Below, in pieces: positions 58,261 to 64,000 of a stretch of DNA of 64,000 nt. The DNA lies in the NCBI RefSeq assembly GCF_030412965.1, contig NZ_JAUHJQ010000002.1, positions 427,969 to 491,968 on the forward strand, read 5' to 3'. This DNA is from Nocardioides oceani. Its GTDB lineage: Bacteria; Actinomycetota; Actinomycetes; Propionibacteriales; Nocardioidaceae. Position numbers and translations under genes: made by a program. Under the pieces are notes generated by a model. It did no database searches and had not been told where the DNA came from. It was given only the letters and a program-made list of their open reading frames with translations. Within the stretch, counting starts at the first letter, position 1. Every line of letters begins with the position of its first letter.

Positions 58261-59843
58261 TGGCCTTCGCGACCGCGCACACCGTCTCCCTCCAGGGCGC
58301 AGTGGGCCACCTGATCGAGGTGCAGGCCGATGTCTCACCGGGGATCGTCGCGACGATCGTGGTCGGCCGGCCCGACGTGTCGCTCAACGAGGCGCGCGAC
58401 CGGTGCCGGATGGCGATCGCCAACAGCGACCTCGGGTGGCCCTCGACCAAGCGCGTCACCATCCTGTTGAGCCCAGCCGACCTCAGCAAGAGCGGCAGCC
58501 ACTTCGACCTCGCGATGGCGGTCGCCGTCCTCGGCGCCAGCGGAAAGGTCCCGAAGGCCGCGCTCGCGGGCTGCCTGTTCGTCGGCGAGCTCACGCTGGC
58601 CGGTGGTCTCCGCTCAGTGCCCGGCGTGCTGCCGATGGTGCTCGCGGCAGCGCGCCGCGGCATCACGGAGGTCTACGTGCCCGAGCCCCAGGCCGCCGAG
58701 GCGTGCATGGTCCCGGGGGTGTCGGTCTACGGCATGCGCTCGCTGGCCCAGGTCGTCGCGCAGCTCGCCGGGGAGGAGGTGCCCGAGGCTCCGCCGGTCG
58801 CGGAGCAATCCGGCAGCCGGCTGCTCACCTGGCGGGGCGACGACCGGCTCGAGGACACCGACATGATCGACGTCCTCGGCCTGGCCGACGCCCGCTACGC
58901 GCTCGAGGTCGCCGCCGCGGGCGGCCATCACCTGATGCTCACCGGGCCCAAGGGCGCCGGCAAGACCACGCTGGCCGAGCGGCTCCCGGGCGTGCTTCCC
59001 GACCTCGACGCGGAGGAGTCCCTCGAGCTCACGGCGATCCACTCGCTCGCCGGCGTGCTCGACCCGGCCGGCGGCATGCTGCGGAGGCCGCCGTTCGCCG
59101 CCCCGCACCACGACGCCAGCAAGGCCAGCCTCATCGGGGGCGGCACCGGTCGGGTGCGGCCCGGCGAGATCAGCCGCGCGCACCACGGCGTCCTCTTCCT
59201 CGACGAGTTCCCGCTGTTCCGGACCGACGTCATCGAGGCGCTGCGCCAGCCGCTCGAGAGCGGGGACGTGACGATCGCCCGGGGCGAGGAGTCCGCGACC
59301 TTCCCCGCCCGCGGCATCGTGGTGGTCGCCTGCAACCCGTGCCCGTGTGGCGAGTACTCGGCGGCGGCGCGGGACAACCGCTGCACCTGTGCCGAGCGGG
59401 CCCGGCGCGACTACCGCAGCCGGATCACCGGCCCGCTCAGCGACCGCATCGACATCGTCCGCGAGGTCGCGCCCCTGCAGGCGGGCGCCGCCGGGTCCGG
59501 GCCACCCGAGTCGTCCGCAGCGATCCGGGAGCGAGTCACCGCGGCCCGGCACCGGCAGGCCGAGCGGTACGCCGGCTGCGGCTGGCGCCTCAACGGGCAC
59601 GTCCCGGGTCCGGCGCTGCGCGACTCGTGGCCGCTCTCCGGTGCCGCGCAGCGCCTGCTCGACGACAAGATCGGGAAGGGCCTGCTGACCCGGCGGGGTG
59701 CGGTGCGCGTCCACCGGCTGGCCTGGACGGTCGCCGACCTCAGCGGCTCGCCCGGCCCGGGCGAGGTGGAGCTGGTCACCGCGCTGCGGCTGCGGACCGC
59801 CGAGCCGCTGATGCTCGCCGACCTCGGGAGGAGGGCAGGATGA
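58260..59843 (+). CDS. comM: YifB/ComM family Mg-chelatase-like AAA+ ATPase
   Basis: 527 residues: an N-terminal Lon-like domain (about 20-130, SPGIVATIVVGRPDVSLNEARDR), the AAA+ core with GPKGAGKTTLAERLPG (Walker A) and GVLFLDEFPLFR (Walker B), a cysteine cluster NPCPCGEYS...CTCAERARRDY and a C-terminal helical domain. In Vibrio ComM is a branch-migration helicase for natural transformation. The neighbour dprA supports a role in DNA uptake or recombination, although no uptake (com) pilus genes are in the window. Confidence 0.95.
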   Translation: MAFATAHTVSLQGAVGHLIEVQADVSPGIVATIVVGRPDVSLNEARDRCRMAIANSDLGWPSTKRVTILLSPADLSKSGSHFDLAMAVAVLGASGKVPKAALAGCLFVGELTLAGGLRSVPGVLPMVLAAARRGITEVYVPEPQAAEACMVPGVSVYGMRSLAQVVAQLAGEEVPEAPPVAEQSGSRLLTWRGDDRLEDTDMIDVLGLADARYALEVAAAGGHHLMLTGPKGAGKTTLAERLPGVLPDLDAEESLELTAIHSLAGVLDPAGGMLRRPPFAAPHHDASKASLIGGGTGRVRPGEISRAHHGVLFLDEFPLFRTDVIEALRQPLESGDVTIARGEESATFPARGIVVVACNPCPCGEYSAAARDNRCTCAERARRDYRSRITGPLSDRIDIVREVAPLQAGAAGSGPPESSAAIRERVTAARHRQAERYAGCGWRLNGHVPGPALRDSWPLSGAAQRLLDDKIGKGLLTRRGAVRVHRLAWTVADLSGSPGPGEVELVTALRLRTAEPLMLADLGRRAG

Positions 59844-61003
59844 GCGCTTCCGAGATCGATACCGCGCGGGCATCGGTGGAGGACCGGCTCGCCCGGGTCG
59901 CGCTGTCCCGGCTCGGCGAACCGGGGGACCCGCGCTTCGCCGTGTTCACCGCGCAGATGGGCGCTGTGGCGTTCCACGACGCGCTGCTGCACGAGCGGGA
60001 CCCCGGCAGTGGGGTCCTCACCGACGTCGCCACGCGGCTCGGCTCGATGGAGCCGGCCCGCGACCTCGAGCTGGCGGCCAAGCTGGGCATCCGGTTCATC
60101 GTGCCGGGCGACCCGGAGTGGCCCGAACAGCTCGATGACCTGGCCGGCGGAGGCGAGGTCCAGGGCCGCGGCGGCCCGCCGCTCGGCCTGTGGGCGAGGG
60201 GGCCGTTGCGCCTGGACCGGCTGGCCGGCTCCCTGGCTGTGGTCGGCTCCCGCTCCGCCACGACGTACGGCGCCGACGTGGCCGCCTCGATCGGGGCGGG
60301 CGTCGCCCGGGGCGGGGTGCCCGTGGTGTCCGGCGCCGCGTTCGGGATCGACCAGGCGGCGCATCGTGGCGCGCTGGCCGTCGACGGCCCGACGGTGGCG
60401 GTGCTGGCCTGCGGCGTCGAGCGCGCCTACCCGGCGGCGCACCGCAGCCTGCTCGACCACCTCGGCGGTGAGGGGCTGGTGGTCTCCGAGCTGCCGCCCG
60501 GCTCGGCGCCGACCCGGTTGCGCTTCCTCGCCCGGAACCGCCTCATCGCCGCGCTGACCCGTGGGACGGTCGTGGTCGAGGCGGCCGTCCGCAGCGGGGC
60601 GCTCAACACCGCGAACTGGGCCGGCCGCCTCAACCGCGCACTCATGGGCGTCCCAGGTCCGGTGACCAGCGCGCCGTCCCAGGGCGTGCACCAGCTGCTG
60701 CGCAGCGGGGCCGCCACGCTCGTGACGTCGCCGGAGGACGTCCTGGAGATGGTCGGCACCTCCGGCGTCCACCTCGTCGAGGAGGCCCGCGGACCGGAGC
60801 GCCCGCGCGATCGGCTGTCGCTGCGGCACCAGCAGGTGCTGGACGCGGTGCCGGTCGGGCGAGCGGTGCACGCAGACGCCATCTCCCGGACCGCGGGGCT
60901 GAGCCTCTGCGACACCGGCAATGCGCTGGTGCGCCTGCGCGCTCTCGGTCTGGTCGCCTCGGACGGGGACGGCTGGCGGCTCGCCGCGCTGGCTCACCGG
61001 TGA
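59840..61003 (+). CDS. dprA: DNA-processing protein DprA
   Basis: 387 residues. The Rossmann-like DprA domain shows VVGSRSATTYGADVAA, VVSGAAFGIDQAAHRGAL, ACGVERAYPAAH, RNRLIAALTRGTVVVEAA and SGALNTANWAGRLNR. A C-terminal winged helix (about 330-385) ends the protein. DprA loads RecA on incoming single-stranded DNA during transformation. The ATG overlaps the comM stop by four bases. Confidence 0.95.
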   Translation: MSASEIDTARASVEDRLARVALSRLGEPGDPRFAVFTAQMGAVAFHDALLHERDPGSGVLTDVATRLGSMEPARDLELAAKLGIRFIVPGDPEWPEQLDDLAGGGEVQGRGGPPLGLWARGPLRLDRLAGSLAVVGSRSATTYGADVAASIGAGVARGGVPVVSGAAFGIDQAAHRGALAVDGPTVAVLACGVERAYPAAHRSLLDHLGGEGLVVSELPPGSAPTRLRFLARNRLIAALTRGTVVVEAAVRSGALNTANWAGRLNRALMGVPGPVTSAPSQGVHQLLRSGAATLVTSPEDVLEMVGTSGVHLVEEARGPERPRDRLSLRHQQVLDAVPVGRAVHADAISRTAGLSLCDTGNALVRLRALGLVASDGDGWRLAALAHR

Positions 61004-61019
61004 GGGGGCGGTGCGTTCC

Positions 61020-61025
61020 TAGACT
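61020..61025 (+). promoter_or_regulatory. xerC: -10 element of xerC
   Basis: TAGACT ends eight bases before GTG 61034, giving a leaderless or nearly leaderless transcript that is separate from dprA. Confidence 0.5.
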
Positions 61026-61033
61026 CCTGCATC

Positions 61034-61972
61034 GTGGGTGAGCCGTCGGAGCGGGACGAGCTCCCGGAGCCGATGGCCCGGGTGCTCGGCGACTACGAGC
61101 GCCACCTGGTGGCCGAGCGCGACCTCACCCCGCACACGGTCCGCGCCTACACCGCCGACGTCGCCGGACTGCTCGAGCACGCATCCCGCCTGGGCCTCAC
61201 CGACGTGGCCGACCTCGACCTGCGCTCGCTGCGCAGCTGGCTGGCCAAGCAGCAGACGACCGGACGCTCCCGCACGACGCTCGCCCGTCGCGCGACCGCC
61301 GCGCGGGTCTTCACCGCCTGGCTGCTCCGGACCGGACGAGCGAGCACCGACGCGGGCGCGAGCCTGGGATCGCCCAAGGCGCACCGGACCCTGCCGCCGG
61401 TGCTGCGCGCCGACGAGGCCGCCGACCTCGTGCGGGCCGCCGCCGAGCTGGCCGACGACGGCAGCCCGGCCGGGCTGCGCGACGTGGCGATGATCGAGCT
61501 GCTCTACGCCACCGGCATCCGCGTCGGTGAGCTCGTCGGCCTCGACCTCGACGACGTCGACCGGGACCGCAACGTCGTGCGCGTCCTCGGCAAGGGCCGC
61601 AAGGAGCGGACGGTCCCGTTCGGCCGTCCGGCGGCCCGCGCGCTCGACTTCTGGGTCAAGCAGGGCCGACCGCGGTTGCTGGTCGACGGGTCCGGGCCGG
61701 CGTTGTTCCTCGGCGTCCGCGGCCGGCGCATCGACCAGCGGGCGGTGCGGACGCTGGTGCACCGGCGGATCGCCGACGTCCCGGGCGCGCCCGACATCGG
61801 GCCGCACGGCCTGCGGCACACGGCCGCGACGCACCTGCTCGAGGGAGGCGCCGACCTGCGCTCGGTCCAGGAGATACTCGGCCACGCCTCGCTCGCCACG
61901 ACCCAGCTCTACACGCACGTGACGACCGACCGCCTCCGGCGGGCCTACCAGCAGGCGCACCCGCGGGCGTGA
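61034..61972 (+). CDS. xerC: Tyrosine recombinase XerC
   Basis: 312 residues. The N-terminal SAM-like domain (about 20-110) precedes the catalytic domain with Arg in [20 protein letters not shown], Lys in [32 protein letters not shown] (HxxR), [15 protein letters not shown] with His and the nucleophilic Tyr. Resolves chromosome dimers at dif with XerD, which is not in the window. The position between dprA and rpsB is conserved in actinobacteria, which argues against a phage integrase. Confidence 0.94.
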   Translation: MGEPSERDELPEPMARVLGDYERHLVAERDLTPHTVRAYTADVAGLLEHASRLGLTDVADLDLRSLRSWLAKQQTTGRSRTTLARRATAARVFTAWLLRTGRASTDAGASLGSPKAHRTLPPVLRADEAADLVRAAAELADDGSPAGLRDVAMIELLYATGIRVGELVGLDLDDVDRDRNVVRVLGKGRKERTVPFGRPAARALDFWVKQGRPRLLVDGSGPALFLGVRGRRIDQRAVRTLVHRRIADVPGAPDIGPHGLRHTAATHLLEGGADLRSVQEILGHASLATTQLYTHVTTDRLRRAYQQAHPRA

Positions 61973-61988
61973 CGCGGCCCGGCCGCGG

Positions 61989-62012
61989 TCAGGCCACCGG
62001 TCAGGCCACCGG
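61989..62012. repeat. 12-base tandem duplication at the M23 gene end
   Basis: TCAGGCCACCGG occurs twice in a row. The second copy carries the stop codon and last residues of the minus-strand M23 gene; the first lies just beyond the stop. Confidence 0.85.
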
Positions 62013-62594
62013 GCCGAGCCCGCTGAGGGGCGGCCGCCAGGCGGCGTACGGCTGGGGCGGGAGGGCAGGGAGCTCGGCCACGCGCGGCCGGTCGGCCGGG
62101 GGAGAGGTGCCGACGGGCTCGTCGCGCCACAGCGGCAGCAGCCGGACCGGCCCCGCCCCGACGAGGTCCAGGGGATCCAGGTAGGTCTCGCCCTCGATCC
62201 AGCCCCAGTGCAGGCAGGCGCGGGGGAAGCAGTGCGAGCCGGGCAGCTCCAGCGCCCCGACCACCTCGCCGGCGGCGACCACCGTGCCCACCGGGACCCC
62301 CGCCGTCACCGGCTCGTACGTCGTCCGCGTGGCGCCGTGCGAGACGACGACCACCCCGCGGCCGGCCAGCGTCCCGGCCCAGGTCACCCGACCCGGCAGC
62401 GCGGCCCGGACCGGCTGGCCGGGGGAGCCGAGCAGGTCGACCCCGCGGTGGCCGGCGCCGTACGCGCTCTCGGGCGGGTCGAAGTGCTCGACCACGGCCG
62501 GCTCCGGCTGCAGCGGCCACTCGCCGACGGGGTCGGTGTCGGGGTGCGGGCCGGGCAGGAGCGAGACGAGCAGTGCGAGCGTCGCGAGGGCCAT
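62001..62594 (-). CDS. M23 family (LytM-like) peptidase, HxH site altered
   Basis: About 197 residues. A short hydrophobic start (ALATLALLVSLLPG) suggests a secretion signal. HRGVDLLGSPG supplies the first metal His and Asp; VSHGATRTTYEPV and GTVVAAGEVVGAL follow. The final motif reads CLHWGWIEGETYLDPL, so the first His of the usual HxH is Cys. It may be inactive (an amidase activator) or use Cys as ligand. ATG 62594 lies six bases after a CAGCCT hexamer on the minus strand; GTG 62597 also fits. Convergent with xerC. Confidence 0.87.
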   Translation of the reverse strand: MALATLALLVSLLPGPHPDTDPVGEWPLQPEPAVVEHFDPPESAYGAGHRGVDLLGSPGQPVRAALPGRVTWAGTLAGRGVVVVSHGATRTTYEPVTAGVPVGTVVAAGEVVGALELPGSHCFPRACLHWGWIEGETYLDPLDLVGAGPVRLLPLWRDEPVGTSPPADRPRVAELPALPPQPYAAWRPPLSGLGPVA

Positions 62595-62692
62595 CACCCC
62601 AGGCTGGGTCAGGGTGGGCCGGCCCGCGCGACCGCCGGGACGGCCTGTGGACGACGCCGTGGAGGACCCGGCCGAGGGACGACTCCCGGCGA

Positions 62693-62723
62693 TTGGCGGG
62701 TGACGCCTGCGGGCGCGTAGGCT
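62693..62723 (+). promoter_or_regulatory. rpsB: Probable rpsB promoter
   Basis: TTGGCG (62693-62698) and TAGGCT (62718-62723), 19 bases apart. A TGACGC at 62701 offers an alternative, poorly spaced -35. Confidence 0.45.
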
Positions 62724-62923
62724 GGCAGGGCAGTCCGCACGTCACCACGCGTACTGACTTCGCACGTCGGCAGACCGCGGCGGCGCCCCCTCCAGGGAGC
62801 CGATCACCCGCGGGCGACGACCCTCGGTCCCAGCGAGAGCCGGGTGGGGTCGCGCGCCGGCGTCAGGGCGACCGGCACCCGTCGGCTCGCGGCAACTGAA
62901 AACGACCGGAGCGCGTCACCGGT

Positions 62924-62945
62924 CCACCCTCGTTCGCAAGGGTGG
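62924..62945 (+). other. Hairpin in the rpsB leader
   Basis: CCACCCT/AGGGTGG around an eight-base loop, about 40 bases before rpsB. It might be an attenuator or part of an S2-responsive leader; no further proof from sequence. Confidence 0.4.
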
Positions 62946-62985
62946 GCACACGGGGGCGGCTCCACCACACAGGAGAACAACCACC

Positions 62986-63936
62986 ATGGCAGTCGTGACC
63001 ATGCGCCAGCTCCTCGAGAGCGGCGTCCACTTCGGGCACCAGACCCGTCGCTGGAACCCGAAGATGAAGCGCTTCATCATGACCGAGCGCAACGGCATCT
63101 ACATCATCGACCTGCAGCAGTCGCTGGCCTACATCGACCGCTCCTACGCCTTCATCAAGGAGACGGTCGCCAAGGGCGGGACGATCATGTTCGTCGGCAC
63201 CAAGAAGCAGGCGCAGGAGGCCATCGCCGAGCAGGCGACCCGCGTCGGCATGCCCTACGTCAACCAGCGCTGGCTGGGCGGCATGCTCACCAACTTCCAG
63301 ACCGTGCACCAGCGGATCAACCGCCTCAAGGAGCTCGACGAGGTCGACTTCGACAACGTCGCCGGTTCCGGTCGCACGAAGAAGGAGCTCCTGCAGATGA
63401 AGCGGGAGCGCGACAAGCTCGAGAAGACCCTCGGCGGCATCCGCGAGATGGGCCGCACCCCCTCGGCGGTGTGGATCGTGGACACCAAGAAGGAGCACCT
63501 GGCGGTCGAGGAGGCGCGCAAGCTGCGGATCCCGATCATCGGCATCCTCGACACCAACTGCGACCCCGACGAGGTCGACTTCCCGATCCCGGGCAACGAC
63601 GACGCCATCCGCGCCGTCGGCCTGCTGACCCGCGTGGTCGCCGACGCCGTCGCCGAGGGCCTCATCGCCCGCTCCGGTGGCAAGGCCGCCACCGAGGGCA
63701 CCGAGGCCGCGGCCGAGCCGCTGGCCGAGTGGGAGCGCGAGCTGCTGGGCGGGGAGGCCGAGCAGGCCGCCGTCGAGGCGACCGGCGGCGACGCCGCGAG
63801 CACCGAGGCCCCGGCCTCCGAGGCGACCGGCGCCTCCTCCGAGGGCGCTGCCTCGGACGCTGCCGCCGCTGCTGCGACCGACGAGCCGGCCGCCGAGGCC
63901 GCTGCCGAGCCGGCTGCCGAGCAGCCCCAGGCCTGA
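62986..63936 (+). CDS. rpsB: 30S ribosomal protein S2 with extended tail
   Basis: 316 residues. Residues about 1-235 are canonical S2: [97 protein letters not shown] (cut here as [20 protein letters not shown]). The last about 80 are Ala/Glu-rich. ATG 62986 follows AGGAGAAC. tsf is expected next but lies beyond the window. Confidence 0.96.
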   Translation: MAVVTMRQLLESGVHFGHQTRRWNPKMKRFIMTERNGIYIIDLQQSLAYIDRSYAFIKETVAKGGTIMFVGTKKQAQEAIAEQATRVGMPYVNQRWLGGMLTNFQTVHQRINRLKELDEVDFDNVAGSGRTKKELLQMKRERDKLEKTLGGIREMGRTPSAVWIVDTKKEHLAVEEARKLRIPIIGILDTNCDPDEVDFPIPGNDDAIRAVGLLTRVVADAVAEGLIARSGGKAATEGTEAAAEPLAEWERELLGGEAEQAAVEATGGDAASTEAPASEATGASSEGAASDAAAAAATDEPAAEAAAEPAAEQPQA

Positions 63937-63946
63937 TCCCGACCGC

Positions 63947-63993
63947 GGGGGGGGGGGGGGGGGGGGGGGCCCGGGGCGCGGGGGGGGGGGGGG
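63947..63993. repeat. Poly-G tract at the window end
   Basis: 23 consecutive G (63947-63969), a short mixed stretch, then 14 G (63980-63993). This sits where the rpsB-tsf spacer should be. Runs like this do not occur elsewhere in the window, so a sequencing or assembly artefact is likely. Confidence 0.8.
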
Positions 63994-64000
63994 CCCGCCG

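Larger units (their letters stand above)
62598..62985. other. 388-base intergenic region with the rpsB leader
   Basis: Between the start of the M23 gene and rpsB. The left end holds the M23 promoter, then the rpsB promoter (62693-62723) and a leader of about 260 bases with a hairpin (62924-62945). No open reading frame with coding character or RNA gene is recognised in it. Confidence 0.7.

Noticed and set aside
61034..61972. Phage or integron integrase marking a mobile element
   Set aside because: Sequence and position between dprA and rpsB match chromosomal XerC; no att duplication or phage genes beside it.

Overview
The window is a very G+C-rich chromosomal segment of an actinobacterium. 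The gene order, the HupB with a long lysine/alanine tail, an F420 biosynthesis gene (cofC), an NdgR-type IclR regulator beside leuCD, and the block rnc-mutM-smc-ftsY, ffh-rpsP-khpA-rimM-trmD-rplS-lepB-rnhB, yraN-comM-dprA-xerC-rpsB all fit this phylum. The style is closest to Nocardioidaceae (Nocardioides-like); the genus is my inference from gene order and protein style, not a search. No insertion sequence, prophage, integron or CRISPR array is visible. Coding density is very high, and many genes overlap by 1-4 bases.

Layout. 1-3.2 kb: end of a fumarylacetoacetase-like gene, gltX and a CPBP membrane protease. 3.2-3.6 kb: tRNA-Gln(CUG), tRNA-Glu(CUC) and a hairpin. 3.7-7.8 kb: an acyltransferase-like protein, an LCP cell-wall ligase facing an alkylation-repair pair (Ada-AlkA fusion plus Ogt), closed by a 22-bp-arm hairpin. 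7.8-10.7 kb: ndgR facing leuCD. 10.7-19 kb: alpha/beta hydrolase, hupB, cofC facing plsC-gpsA, a Cys/Met-metabolism PLP enzyme facing ddl, a stand-alone Lrp/AsnC sensor domain, thiL and rpmB. 19-28.4 kb: DhaL/FakA-like kinase, recG, rsmD, coaD, DUF177-rpmF-rnc-mutM, a small coiled-coil protein and an MFS transporter. 28.5-34 kb: smc, thioesterase, a small membrane protein and ftsY. 34-38.6 kb: nitrogen cassette amt-PII-PII-glnD. 38.8-41.2 kb: ybdD-cstA on the minus strand. 41.3-46.6 kb: ffh, NYN protein, amidohydrolase, an orphan lipoprotein binding protein and a membrane protein. 46.8-51.9 kb: rpsP, khpA, rimM, a trmD-GNAT fusion, rplS, lepB, rnhB and DUF2469. 52-57.8 kb: five TadE/TadG-like genes. 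57.9-64 kb: yraN, comM, dprA, xerC, a degenerate M23 protein and rpsB. The last about 55 bases are poly-G, which looks like an assembly artefact.

Most of the window is core metabolism, translation, secretion and chromosome biology. The least explained parts are: (i) the TadE/TadG island, which encodes two large paralogous exported proteins and three pilin-like minor subunits but no assembly ATPase or platform; (ii) the convergent glnD/ybdD gap, which holds an 18-bp perfect palindrome, a LacI-type palindrome and a tandem array although no gene starts there; (iii) the rplS leader, where one nine-base segment can pair with either of two others; and (iv) several apparently leaderless genes whose -10 hexamer sits 6-7 bases before the start codon, including two back-to-back divergent pairs.
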